The notes beneath the pieces were generated by a model. That model worked only from the letters and a program-made list of their open reading frames with translations. It ran no database searches and was not told the origin of the DNA. 64,000 nucleotides of DNA from Pedobacter zeaxanthinifaciens (lineage in GTDB: Bacteria > Bacteroidota > Bacteroidia > Sphingobacteriales > Sphingobacteriaceae). The DNA is taken from positions 62,001 through 126,000 of the forward strand of contig NZ_QMHP01000003.1 in NCBI RefSeq assembly GCF_003313335.1. The letters are read 5' to 3'. Shown in pieces: positions 34,418 to 43,317 of the stretch. The translations under genes and the position numbers were made by a program. Numbering within the stretch: position 1 is the first letter of the stretch; the number at the start of each line of letters is the position of its first letter.

Positions 34418-35698
34418 CTAAATTTCCGACTCGCTTTTTAACTGTACCGAAGCAATATCTCCACCGCCATAGCCACCTACTTTAGCTACCGGAGCAGGGA
34501 TTGCTTTCACTCTGAACTTAGGCGCACCTAAATTAACCGTTTTACCATCGTTAGTACCAGTAACACTTATCGACACTTCTTTCCCTACCAAAGAACCCGG
34601 AACGTTAATCATATATTTACCGCCGCTACCGCTTAATGAACCTCCACTAATTGTGGCATTTACACTTGGGAAACCCGGTGCAGAGATAGTAAACGGATTT
34701 GGTATACCTGCATAAATAACGTTCAGCTTATCAGAAGAAACTGTTGCAGAAGGCGCAGCTACTTGATAAGTTTGAGGTTTAGTTTCGTAGGTTTTGATAT
34801 TTCCGTTTCTCTCTTTAACTCTAATTGTACCTTTCCATGTAAAAGTTCCAACACTACCTGTACCGCCGGTATAAACACCTTTGCCTTTATCAGTTGGCAC
34901 TTTATTACCGTTTACACTAATATCAGGACTTGATTTTGAATCACTTGCGGTTAAATAAATCTCTGCTTTATAAGGCTGTCCCTGAATCACATAAGACGTA
35001 GGTGCCACCGCAACAGCTTCAAATTGATCTAGCACTACAATAGGCTTATCGGCCAAAATTTTATTGATAATATCAGCTTCCATGTTTTTAGCATCATTTT
35101 GAATCATCGTTAAAATGGTTCTAAACGCAGCTAAAGGCACACCTTCACCAAAATTATTGCCGGTCCATGTTTTCGGTTCGCCTGCTTTAGGCTTAGCCGG
35201 ATCTAATGCCTGCAATACGAAAGTTGGCTTACCTTCGTCAGCCTGCAATAGTGCTGCTAACTTTTTACCAGTTTCGTTAATTTTTGCTTGTAGCTTTTTA
35301 CCTTCTTTATTTTCAGCGTCATTACCCATGATATTTTGACCAATATCTAGGTTGTTTTTCTGCACCAAGTCGCCGTTTTCATCAAAGCCATCAGCTGCAA
35401 TTTTCTTCTGAAGATTATCAATATAGCTAATTAAATCTTCGCCTATTTTCTGCGCTTCCTTTGCTCTATTAAGCTTCAACAAATTGTCGCCACTTTCTTT
35501 TGCTTTGGTGCTTTCGTAATTTCTTAAAAGTTGAGTGATATTATTTCCAACGTTCTCTTTGGAAGTATTTAAGCTATCATTAATATTTCTGAAAGCCTTT
35601 AACACCAAATCCGAAACGTTAAGGGCAAGCATAGCTAGTAGTACCAAATACATGATACCAATCATCTTCTGCCTTGCCGTTTCCTTACCTCCTGCCAT
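34418..35698 (-). CDS. gldM: Type IX secretion motor protein GldM/PorM, stopped by in-frame TAG at codon 427
   Basis: 426 aa as read; about 507 residues if the TAG is crossed, which is the usual GldM size. GldM is anchored by one N-terminal helix (KMIGIMYLVLLAMLALNVSD) that packs with GldL as the proton-driven motor, and reaches through the periplasm with domains D1-D4 to the GldKN ring. Here D1-D3 are present (helical coiled region to about 225, then beta domains) and the frame ends at KSESEI-TAG. The missing D4 follows in the same frame. As read, the truncated product would lack the part that should contact the ring (established model; effect here is inference). Confidence 0.9.
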   Translation of the reverse strand: MAGGKETARQKMIGIMYLVLLAMLALNVSDLVLKAFRNINDSLNTSKENVGNNITQLLRNYESTKAKESGDNLLKLNRAKEAQKIGEDLISYIDNLQKKIAADGFDENGDLVQKNNLDIGQNIMGNDAENKEGKKLQAKINETGKKLAALLQADEGKPTFVLQALDPAKPKAGEPKTWTGNNFGEGVPLAAFRTILTMIQNDAKNMEADIINKILADKPIVVLDQFEAVAVAPTSYVIQGQPYKAEIYLTASDSKSSPDISVNGNKVPTDKGKGVYTGGTGSVGTFTWKGTIRVKERNGNIKTYETKPQTYQVAAPSATVSSDKLNVIYAGIPNPFTISAPGFPSVNATISGGSLSGSGGKYMINVPGSLVGKEVSISVTGTNDGKTVNLGAPKFRVKAIPAPVAKVGGYGGGDIASVQLKSESEI

Positions 35699-35736
35699 AT
35701 TATATCAATATTTTATATGTTAAATAATATGACTAA

Positions 35737-36543
35737 TTAAGCACGTGGTTGGTTCATAGCCGTTAACATATTGCCATAAATAGCATTTAACGACGAAAGA
35801 TTTTTTGCTAGCTTACCAACTTCTTCTTTAAACTGTTTGGAGTCCTCCATAGAATCGTTGAAGTTATCCATTGTTAAAGCGATATTTTGGTAAAATTTAT
35901 TCATTGATTTGAAATGAGCACTAGAATCTTGTAACTCTAACTCATAAACCGCGTTTAACGCAGATAAATTTTTCGCTAAATTATTTACTTGTTCGTGATA
36001 AGCTTTAGAATCAGCGTTGCTTGCACCTAATTCCGCTAACTGAGCGGTAGCTTTATCAAAAGCGATATTCATATTACCAAGGCTATCACTAGCACCTTTA
36101 ACTTTAGCAGTAAATTCAGTAGTTGCCATTGAAGCGTCAGCAACATTTGAAATACCAGCAACTTTATCGCTAAACGTACGTAAACCGTTACCTAAGCTTT
36201 CGATCAACTCTGGACCAATTTTTTCATTCACTAATTTGTCCAAAGCACTGGTAGCACCGCCACCACCAACAGCTGCTTGTGGAATTGCATCAATTGGAGT
36301 TGGCTTACCATCTTTACGCAACTGCGGATAAACTTTATCCCATTCTACATCTGGATGTGGAGGAAACAAACCCCCGATTAAGAACAAAAAGGCCTCAACT
36401 CCAAGTCCTACACCAATCATGATACTTCCCCAAACGCCTCCCAAGTGAAGAATTTTAAATAACGCACCTACAATTACAATTGCTGCACCAACAGAGGTTG
36501 CAAGATGCAGTTTAGCTTCATTTGTAGCATATTTTCCAGCCAT
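35737..36543 (-). CDS. gldL: Type IX secretion motor protein GldL/PorL
   Basis: 268 aa. Two closely spaced membrane helices (about 15-33 and 38-61: GAAIVIVGALFKILHLGG, MIGVGLGVEAFLFLIGGLF), the second with the functionally important Glu in GVEAFLF, then a cytoplasmic helical part rich in Ala/Asn/Ser that contains a repeated NLAKNLSxLNAxYxxxL segment (two copies, about residues 190-205 and 245-260). With GldM it forms the ion-driven motor of T9SS and gliding. 38 bp from gldM. Confidence 0.95.
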   Translation of the reverse strand: MAGKYATNEAKLHLATSVGAAIVIVGALFKILHLGGVWGSIMIGVGLGVEAFLFLIGGLFPPHPDVEWDKVYPQLRKDGKPTPIDAIPQAAVGGGGATSALDKLVNEKIGPELIESLGNGLRTFSDKVAGISNVADASMATTEFTAKVKGASDSLGNMNIAFDKATAQLAELGASNADSKAYHEQVNNLAKNLSALNAVYELELQDSSAHFKSMNKFYQNIALTMDNFNDSMEDSKQFKEEVGKLAKNLSSLNAIYGNMLTAMNQPRA

Positions 36544-36592
36544 AGTTCTTAATAGTTAATTTTTGGTTTATTAGTTTTATTTAGTTTTTTAC

Positions 36593-37915
36593 TTAATTCA
36601 AGATGTTGTTACCTGGATAATGCGATACGCATCTGAAACCAATGTACGACCTAGGCACGTCCTGATATTCATGCTGCGCAACCGAATTTTGAAGGAAAAA
36701 TCCGATGTCTTTCCAAGAGCCACCTTTCACTACTTTTCTTCTGCCTCTTCTAAAAATTGGGTTTTTGTCTTCAGGTAGTGAAGTATTGTAAGAGTTCAAA
36801 GTCCACTCAGCTACGTTACCAGCCATGTTGTATAAGCCATAATCATTTGGCAAATAAGCTCTAGCCTCTACCGTATACAATGCACCATCATCTGCATAAT
36901 TACCTCTACCTACTTTAAAGTTTGCCTGTAAACAGCCTTTAGCATTCATAATGTAAGGACCGCCCCAAGGGTATTTCGTCTGAGTTCTCCCCCCACGTGC
37001 AGCGTACTCAAATTCTGCTTCCGTCGGTAAATCATATCTTAACCTAGAGTTCATTGGAAGCTTTCTTTGACGAGCCACATTTTCGTAGAATTGTGTACGC
37101 CAGTTAGTAAAAGCTTTAGCCTGATCCCAAGTAATACCCACTGCCGGATACCTGTCATAAGAAGGGTGGTTAAAATAAGCCTCCACCATCGGATCGTTAT
37201 ACTCATAAGTATAGTCTTTTCTCCACACAAGCGTATCAGGATACACCATTACAGATGGATGCTCATTAACTTTACCAGGAGTAGGATTATCTGTGTAGAT
37301 ATCATAATCATCAATACGCTGCCTGTTTGGAGAAGCCGAATTCTCTAAAGCCATATCAGAGTTTTTCTCTACATAAGCATAGCGCAATAACTTGATATCG
37401 ATATCCTTATCGTTTCTACCATGGGTAAAATTAGAAAGGTTATCGTTGATATACATCGCTTTTAGCTTGGTTTGTACATCAGTTTTTTTGTTATTCCAAA
37501 GATTTGATCCGTTGCCTACTTTTCTCCAGTCAATTACTTTGAATTTCTGGGCCCCAGCGGCAGCATTACCTTTTGGTTTAATAAAATAATCGTCGATATT
37601 ACCTTTAGTGATAGCGATAGAATCTCTTACCCAATTTACAAATTGCCTGTATTCGGCATTGGTGATTTCGGTTTGGTCCATAAAGAACGGGCTCATAGAA
37701 ACCATTTTGCTTTGCTTGCCCTGATAAAAAGTAATGTCCTCATCAGTCATGCCCAAAAGGTTCCTACCGCCAGGAACATACACCATCCCCAACGGGATTG
37801 TATTGTTTTTAAATTTTCTGTTATAGGCTCCCACCAATTCTCCCTGACCACCTTTTCCACAGCTAGAAAGCAGTAAAGCTAGTGAGGAAATTGCAAGAAA
37901 GTAAAATTTCTTCAT
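36593..37915 (-). CDS. gldK: Type IX secretion lipoprotein GldK/PorK
   Basis: 440 aa with start at 37915 ([20 protein letters not shown], lipobox LSSC). The frame is open to an ATG at 37969, but those 18 extra residues would break the signal peptide. The FGE-sulfatase-like fold is seen in GMVYVPGGRNLLG, QTEITNAEYRQFVNW, AVGITWDQAKAFTNWRTQF, LPTEAEFEYAARGG and VAEWTLNSYN...VVKGGSWKD..FRCVS. With GldN it forms the outer-membrane-associated ring of T9SS. First gene of gldKLMN. Confidence 0.95.
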   Translation of the reverse strand: MKKFYFLAISSLALLLSSCGKGGQGELVGAYNRKFKNNTIPLGMVYVPGGRNLLGMTDEDITFYQGKQSKMVSMSPFFMDQTEITNAEYRQFVNWVRDSIAITKGNIDDYFIKPKGNAAAGAQKFKVIDWRKVGNGSNLWNNKKTDVQTKLKAMYINDNLSNFTHGRNDKDIDIKLLRYAYVEKNSDMALENSASPNRQRIDDYDIYTDNPTPGKVNEHPSVMVYPDTLVWRKDYTYEYNDPMVEAYFNHPSYDRYPAVGITWDQAKAFTNWRTQFYENVARQRKLPMNSRLRYDLPTEAEFEYAARGGRTQTKYPWGGPYIMNAKGCLQANFKVGRGNYADDGALYTVEARAYLPNDYGLYNMAGNVAEWTLNSYNTSLPEDKNPIFRRGRRKVVKGGSWKDIGFFLQNSVAQHEYQDVPRSYIGFRCVSHYPGNNILN

Positions 37916-38267
37916 ATGTTGTCTAAGCAATTTTATAGCAATTTTATCAATTAACATTGAGATTAACAACTATTCGCACAAAAAAATCCACACTTTTTGC
38001 GACAAAATAATTTATTAACATTTTGTTTTTGTTAAAACCATTGGTTTTTAAGCATAAATAGCTTGTTCTTGTTAACTAAAAAACAGTTCAAATACCTCTA
38101 AATTAGCACAAAAAGCGAACTTTTAATTATCCGATTTTGTAAGCCAGTACAAGTTAACGCCATCAACAACAAATTATTGCTTTGACATATAAAAATTGCA
38201 AAATATTTCCTGCAAGTTATCTGTTAACGAATTGCTTTTCAATACCTAAAACTAGGTATCTTTAAAA
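37916..38267. other. 352-bp AT-rich gldK upstream region
   Basis: It carries the gldK promoter region on the minus strand but no exact TAnnTTTG was found. It contains A/T runs, short ttaac/gttaa motifs, and a 6-bp hairpin ATACCT/AGGTAT (about 38241-38258) that lies just after the hemD stop and could be a weak terminator. No ORF. Confidence 0.4.
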
Positions 38268-39038
38268 TTATTTGTTAGATTTTTTGATATAATTTTCCAA
38301 AGCCATGATCATAGATGGCGCTTCGGGATTTGGAGCTGCAATATCCACAATTAAACCTTTATCAGCTACGGCTTTCTGCGTATTTAAGCCGAAAGTTGCA
38401 ATTCTGGTATTGTTTTGTAGAAAATTGGGGAAATTTATATACAACGACTGAATACTCGATGGACTAAAGAAAGCCAGCACGTCATAAAATACATCAGCAA
38501 GATCAGAAAGATCGCTCACAACAGTTCTAAAAAGCACAGCTGGAGTTACATCATAACCGTTTTTTTGAAGAAAATTCATGGTGTCTTCTGTTGCAACATC
38601 CGAACATGGGTACAGGAATTTGTCACCGGCATGCTTCTTTAACACTTCGGCCAAATCCGCAGCGGTTTGTTTTCCAAAGAATATTTTACGTTTTCTATAC
38701 TGGATATATTTTTGCAGATAAAGTGCAGTAGATTCCGAAATACAGAAATATTTCAGATTAACGGAAACTTCAAACCTCATCTCTTCGCAGATTCTAAAGA
38801 AGTGATCCACAGCATTTCTACTGGTAAAAACCACAGCAGTATAATCCGCTAAGTTGATTTTCTCTTTTCTAAAATCTTTAGCCGGAACACCCTCTACATG
38901 TATAAACGAACGGAAATCGATTTTTAGATTATATTTTTTTGCTAAATCAAAATATGGGGACTTCTCAGTTTCTGGCTTAGGCAGGGTTACCAATATACTT
39001 TTAACCTTACGTAATCTGTCTTCTTTATTTTCTTGCAT
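38268..39038 (-). CDS. hemD: Uroporphyrinogen-III synthase
   Basis: 256 aa. It closes and inverts ring D of hydroxymethylbilane to form uroporphyrinogen III in heme synthesis. The protein has the weakly conserved two-domain HemD pattern: VKSILVTLPKPE at the N-terminus, ADYTAVVFTSRNAVDHFF (about 84-101), KFLYPCSDVATEDTMNFL and DVLAFFSPSSIQSL (about 183-196), with a final FGLNTQKAVADKG segment. HemD is poorly conserved, so the call rests on these motifs. Transcribed with DUF4271 (15-bp gap). Confidence 0.9.
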   Translation of the reverse strand: MQENKEDRLRKVKSILVTLPKPETEKSPYFDLAKKYNLKIDFRSFIHVEGVPAKDFRKEKINLADYTAVVFTSRNAVDHFFRICEEMRFEVSVNLKYFCISESTALYLQKYIQYRKRKIFFGKQTAADLAEVLKKHAGDKFLYPCSDVATEDTMNFLQKNGYDVTPAVLFRTVVSDLSDLADVFYDVLAFFSPSSIQSLYINFPNFLQNNTRIATFGLNTQKAVADKGLIVDIAAPNPEAPSMIMALENYIKKSNK

Positions 39039-39053
39039 TTCCTAAATAGCACT

Positions 39054-40004
39054 TTAAAAACCTATTGCCTTGATTAATATCAATATAGGGCAAATTTCGA
39101 GGGTGCAAAAATACAAAAATAAATACAATTTAGGAAACCTATACTGTGATAAAATATTTACACTTGCTCTGATGAATTGAAAAACAAAAATAAGTGCCAA
39201 GGCCGATATGCCTAGTACAATGTATCCAGAGGCATATTTTTTGGCTGAAAGTGCAAATGCAATGATGATAGGAATGAACAATAATGAGGCATTAAAATAA
39301 CTTAAATATAATATAGAAACATATTGATGGAGTGGTTTCTGTAGGTCGAAAACGAAACCTAGCACCCTTAAACATACGATTTTTAACAAGTACAGAAAAA
39401 TAACACCTACCGAAATGCTAACAAAAAAGCTAAAACCTCCCTGCATTGCCCTAGGTAGCTGCTGCTGCTGTGCGGCAAGGTAAAAAAACATCCCAATGGT
39501 AAATCCAAACTGAATAAAAAGTAATAAGAACGACCATGAAGTAACTAAATTATCTTCCTTATTTAAGTTATTTAAGGCCCTATTACTATAAAATGATTGC
39601 ACAACGGCAGACAATTGTTTACCGAATGCATTTTTTAAAATTGCGAAAAGCACCAAGAGAAATGCTATAATTGCCAACACCCAAACATCGCCTTTTGGCA
39701 ACAAATCTCCTTGCTGATAACTTACTTTTTCTGTTTTATTGGCGGCGCTTATGATATCATCCAATGAAAAAACGCCAAACCCGTAACCTTTGCTCAAGCT
39801 ATCTAACCAATGCGCCTGCGTCAGCGAATCCCTCATTTTTAATATGGGAGGAGTTAGCGTATCTATTTTTACCAATTGCGCACTGTCTGTTTGCAAGCTA
39901 TCTGTTAACCTAACAAACTGTGTACTATCAACAGCAATGCCTTGCGCATGAGCACATGTAATTATTCCAAACGCAAATAGGGCTAACCAAAAGTTCTTTA
40001 ACAT
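39054..40004 (-). CDS. DUF4271 membrane protein
   Basis: 316 aa with start at 40004 (MLKNFWLALFAFGIITCAHAQ); an ATG at 40028 would overlap the upstream gene. A signal peptide and an extracytoplasmic region (to about residue 105) precede about seven membrane helices. DUF4271 is a Bacteroidota-restricted family whose gene often sits beside hemD, as here; function unknown. It begins 2 bp after the stop of the BamA-like gene, so the three genes (BamA-like, DUF4271, hemD) form one operon. Confidence 0.85.
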   Translation of the reverse strand: MLKNFWLALFAFGIITCAHAQGIAVDSTQFVRLTDSLQTDSAQLVKIDTLTPPILKMRDSLTQAHWLDSLSKGYGFGVFSLDDIISAANKTEKVSYQQGDLLPKGDVWVLAIIAFLLVLFAILKNAFGKQLSAVVQSFYSNRALNNLNKEDNLVTSWSFLLLFIQFGFTIGMFFYLAAQQQQLPRAMQGGFSFFVSISVGVIFLYLLKIVCLRVLGFVFDLQKPLHQYVSILYLSYFNASLLFIPIIIAFALSAKKYASGYIVLGISALALIFVFQFIRASVNILSQYRFPKLYLFLYFCTLEICPILILIKAIGF

Positions 40005-40005
40005 A

Positions 40006-41736
40006 TCAAAACAGTGCAGTAATACCAAAATGGATTTTACCTTGCCGCAAATTTAAGGGAATATTTTTTTGTTTACCCAAAGCATAGCTGATAGAAAGTA
40101 TTCCTAAATTGGTTTCGAAGTTTACGCCAGCACCAAAACCTAAGGGATAATCATTTGATTTGAGCTGTGGTGTTTCATAATGAAGGTAGGCCTGATTATA
40201 GAATAGGAATAAAAAAGAATTTTGTTCTAACAGATAGCGCAGCTCTGCGTTAGCATAGGTATAGGCATTAGCCAGCAAAGAAAGTTCGTTAAAACCACGC
40301 AAACTTCTTTGTCCGCCCAACCTAAACACCTCATTGGCCAACAAATACTTACCACTTAAAATTCCAGTTTGGTTAGATAAGGCTGCTACTAGCTGCTTAG
40401 CCAACGGTAAATAAAAATTAAGCTGACTAAACCACCGATAAGTAGTACTACTCATTGGTACATTTTGATAAAGTGCCGGAGGTATTCCGGCATTTTGCCT
40501 GATCCTTTTGCTACCAACGGCAATATCGGCATTGATGCTGTATCCCTTTTGAGGATTGAACCGATAATCTAGATTTTCTAAATTCAAACCTAATCCGTAG
40601 AAAGTAGTGTTAGCGTCAAGAATAGACGGAAGAGCTGTTGCGTTTTGGTAGGCCTCCACACTTGAGAGCCTTGTGGACCTATTCTCCACGAAAAACTGGA
40701 AAGAATTATTTCCCTTGAGCAGGTAATTAAAACCCAGTTTGGTGTCTACATTTAGGAAGGAAGTATCTTGCTTGTACAAATACAGGCTTGGCATAATTCC
40801 AAAGTCAGTACTAAAAATATGTGGCACAATTACCTTAATATCTAACAGCTGACTTTGTTGCGCTAGCCCTTGATAGTTGAAATTTAATTGCTCACCCCTT
40901 TTAAACGCATTTTGCAAATTTAACTTAAGATTCCCTACCAATTGATTTTTACCCGTCACTTGATTTTGTTGAAGCCCCAAAATACCGTCGAACTGACTGG
41001 CGTCTTTCTTATCTGCAAAAATCCTGAGCGTTGCTTTTTCGTTGGAGAAATCCACTTCAGAAGGTTTCAAAATTTGCAGAAATGGCAATTCTCTCAAGCG
41101 ATTTTCAACCTGTTTAACGGCCTTTTCATTATAGGCAAATCCGTTTTTAATATTAAGATATGATTGTACATATTTTTGCGCCAACTGAGCAGAACCCACC
41201 ACTTGAATGGTATCAAACAAAATTTTTTGATTTGGCTTAACCTCAATACTGGCACTAACGTTATTACTATCTAAAACTACCTGCTGCAAACTTAAGCTCG
41301 CAAATGGATAGCCCGAATTTTCATAGTAGCCTAATAGCTTCTCAAATAACAAGTTTAGGTTTTGGATATTGAATGCAGCGGCACGATAATCTCTTTCCCT
41401 AAACCCTACCTCCTGCCTTACCGCCGAAGGTAAATTACCTGGCAGTAAATTTACCCACCTAAACTGCTGATTAGGGATGATATTGATCACAGCAGATTTT
41501 TGAGCAAAGTTTATTGACGATATTTCTGCCAATAAGTAGCCTTTAAACTGCAATTGCGCTATGACCTTTTCGGCTTCTTTATACACCGAAAGGCTATCCT
41601 TTACTTGATTTGCATAGCTGATATTTTTAAACTGATGGCTAGCAGCACCCTCCCAATGCACATTGGTTTGATAGCCAGTTTGTGCGACACTACTGATCCA
41701 CAAACAACAGGCAACTATAACCAATATCCATCTCAT
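40006..41736 (-). CDS. BamA/TamA family outer membrane protein
   Basis: 576 aa with start at 41736 (MRWILVIVACCLWISSVAQ); the -7 element CAAAATTA (41755-41762) lies inside the longer frame, so the ATG at 41757 is rejected. POTRA-like domains occupy about 60-240 (IQFDTIQVVGSAQ, FAYNEKAVKQVENRLRELP), followed by an Omp85-type beta-barrel (GLGLNLENLDYRFNPQKGY, EVFRLGGQRSLRGFNE, GFGAGVNFETNLGILSISYALGK). The GQRSLRGF segment is the conserved L6-loop RGF motif. It probably inserts or secretes outer membrane proteins; the substrate is unknown. Confidence 0.9.
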   Translation of the reverse strand: MRWILVIVACCLWISSVAQTGYQTNVHWEGAASHQFKNISYANQVKDSLSVYKEAEKVIAQLQFKGYLLAEISSINFAQKSAVINIIPNQQFRWVNLLPGNLPSAVRQEVGFRERDYRAAAFNIQNLNLLFEKLLGYYENSGYPFASLSLQQVVLDSNNVSASIEVKPNQKILFDTIQVVGSAQLAQKYVQSYLNIKNGFAYNEKAVKQVENRLRELPFLQILKPSEVDFSNEKATLRIFADKKDASQFDGILGLQQNQVTGKNQLVGNLKLNLQNAFKRGEQLNFNYQGLAQQSQLLDIKVIVPHIFSTDFGIMPSLYLYKQDTSFLNVDTKLGFNYLLKGNNSFQFFVENRSTRLSSVEAYQNATALPSILDANTTFYGLGLNLENLDYRFNPQKGYSINADIAVGSKRIRQNAGIPPALYQNVPMSSTTYRWFSQLNFYLPLAKQLVAALSNQTGILSGKYLLANEVFRLGGQRSLRGFNELSLLANAYTYANAELRYLLEQNSFLFLFYNQAYLHYETPQLKSNDYPLGFGAGVNFETNLGILSISYALGKQKNIPLNLRQGKIHFGITALF

Positions 41737-41754
41737 ATTATTTTTGCAGCTTAG

Positions 41755-41762
41755 CAAAATTA
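41755..41762 (-). promoter_or_regulatory. -7 element TAATTTTG of the BamA/TamA-like gene
   Basis: CAAAATTA on the plus strand, an exact TAnnTTTG on the minus strand, 18 nt before the ATG at 41736. No -33 at normal spacing. Confidence 0.45.
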
Positions 41763-41771
41763 AACCCGGTG

Positions 41772-42053
41772 CTACAATCCGTACTTGCAGTGATAAGCTA
41801 CAGGGATGGCCACCCGCACTTTAAAAGAAGAATCTGCTTCTACCTCAAATTTCTCTCCCGCTTGGTAGGTTTTCCACGAATCAGCTTCTGGTAATGACAC
41901 CTCCATTTCACCTTCTACAACAGTCATCACTTCGTAGGTAGATGTTCCAAATTCGTACTCGCCCGGATTAATAACGCCAACTGTAGATTTACCATTGTTA
42001 TTGTATCCTAAGGATTTTACCTGACCGTCAAAATATTCGTTTAAAGCTATCAT
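41772..42053 (-). CDS. ppnP: Pyrimidine/purine nucleoside phosphorylase PpnP
   Basis: 93 aa with start at 42053 (MIALNEYFDGQVKSLGY); the nine residues from an ATG at 42080 are unlike the family. A small cupin barrel: STVGVINPGEYEFGTSTYEVMTVV, then EVEADSSFKVRVAIPVAYHCKYGL, with the conserved YHC.Y end. PpnP enzymes split several nucleosides with phosphate in nucleotide salvage. E. coli PpnP is 94 aa. Divergent from hemW by 114 bp. Confidence 0.93.
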   Translation of the reverse strand: MIALNEYFDGQVKSLGYNNNGKSTVGVINPGEYEFGTSTYEVMTVVEGEMEVSLPEADSWKTYQAGEKFEVEADSSFKVRVAIPVAYHCKYGL

Positions 42054-42155
42054 AAGGCTAATATAGGAACATCGGCGCACAAAAACTTCATCAACATAGA
42101 TTTGTAGTAATTTTTAATCCCGATTTTTTGCCGCAGCTATCTTAAATTTTAACCA

Positions 42156-42163
42156 TAACTTTG
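42156..42163 (+). promoter_or_regulatory. -7 element TAACTTTG of hemW, 4 nt before ATG
   Basis: Exact TAnnTTTG ending 4 nt before the ATG at 42168, so transcription should begin at or near the start codon. A TTTG at 42127-42130 is 25 nt upstream, slightly too far for a typical -33. Confidence 0.55.
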
Positions 42164-42167
42164 CGGC

Positions 42168-43304
42168 ATGGCCGGAATTTACATCCATATCCCATTTTGC
42201 AAAAAAGCCTGTACTTATTGCGATTTTCACTTCACCACTTCTACCACTTACCTAAAGGAAATGGTAGAAGCAATTTGCAAGGAAATTGTGCTAAAAAAGC
42301 ACAGACTAGCGGGCCAACAAATTGGGAGCATTTATTTTGGAGGTGGTACGCCCTCAGTGTTACCAGCCACAGCTTTGCAACAAATTTTTGGCACAATAGA
42401 AAAACATTTCAGCGTAGCAAGCAATGCCGAAATCACTATTGAAGCCAATCCGGACGATTTGACGGCTCAGAAAATAGCTGAATTTAGAAAGTTACCCGTG
42501 AACCGTTTTAGCATTGGTACGCAATCATTTTTTGATGAGGATTTGCTTTGGATGAATAGAGCACACCATGCAGATGAAGCAGTGGCAAGTATCAAACGGA
42601 GTCAGGATGCAGGATTTGAGAACCTTACCATCGACTTAATTTATGGCTACCCATTGCTGAGCGATGAAAAATGGAAGAGTAACATTAATACCGCTTTTGA
42701 ACTGCAAATACCACATTTATCAGCCTATGCTTTAACAGTTGAGCCCCGCACCGCATTGGCACATGCCATTGATAAAGGCAAGCAACACAAAGTGGATGAT
42801 GAACAAAGCGCTGCTCAATTTTTGATGCTCATTGAAGCAATCAATGCAAAAGGTTTTGAGCAGTATGAGATATCCAACTATAGTTTGCCAGGACGTTATG
42901 CCGTACATAACACTAATTATTGGAAGGGCGTTCCCTATTTGGGCATAGGCCCGTCGGCACATGGCTTTGATGGCGACAACAGATTTATTAATATCGCTAA
43001 TAACGCTAAATACCTAGCAGCTATTTTTGCGGAAAAGCTACCGGAAACGGTTGAATTATTGAGTATAACCGATCGATTTAACGAATACGTGATGACAGCG
43101 TTACGTACCATGTGGGGCATTAACATTAAGGAAATTGAGCTGCGTTTTGGTAGAAGTTTTGCTGATCAAACTAAAAAACAGGTAAAACCATTTGTTGCAA
43201 ATGGGCAGTTGTTGATGGAACAAGATACCATTAAATTAAGTACTGAAGGTAAGTTGTTTGCAGATGGCATTGCAGCCGAACTTTTCGCAGAAGAAAACGA
43301 TTAA
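42168..43304 (+). CDS. hemW: Radical SAM heme chaperone HemW
   Basis: 378 aa. Radical SAM motif CxxxCxxC at Cys11, Cys15, Cys18 (CKKACTYC, with an extra Cys-neighbour pattern typical of HemN-like proteins), GGGTPSVL, ITIEANPDDLT, NRFSIGTQSF, and a C-terminal HemN-like domain. HemW inserts heme into respiratory enzymes and lacks the coproporphyrinogen oxidase N-terminal extension of HemN; this protein starts directly at the radical SAM barrel and so fits HemW. It precedes the SDR gene by 13 bp. Confidence 0.95.
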   Translation: MAGIYIHIPFCKKACTYCDFHFTTSTTYLKEMVEAICKEIVLKKHRLAGQQIGSIYFGGGTPSVLPATALQQIFGTIEKHFSVASNAEITIEANPDDLTAQKIAEFRKLPVNRFSIGTQSFFDEDLLWMNRAHHADEAVASIKRSQDAGFENLTIDLIYGYPLLSDEKWKSNINTAFELQIPHLSAYALTVEPRTALAHAIDKGKQHKVDDEQSAAQFLMLIEAINAKGFEQYEISNYSLPGRYAVHNTNYWKGVPYLGIGPSAHGFDGDNRFINIANNAKYLAAIFAEKLPETVELLSITDRFNEYVMTALRTMWGINIKEIELRFGRSFADQTKKQVKPFVANGQLLMEQDTIKLSTEGKLFADGIAAELFAEEND

Positions 43305-43317
43305 AAATTGACAGTGT

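Noticed and set aside
38241-38259. Terminator of hemD
   Set aside because: The 6-bp hairpin ATACCT/AGGTAT lacks a T-run on the minus strand, so it is mentioned only as a weak candidate.
42161-42442. Plus-strand ORF of 93 aa overlapping the start of hemW
   Set aside because: Out of frame with hemW and contains no domain; hemW at 42168 has a clear radical SAM motif.
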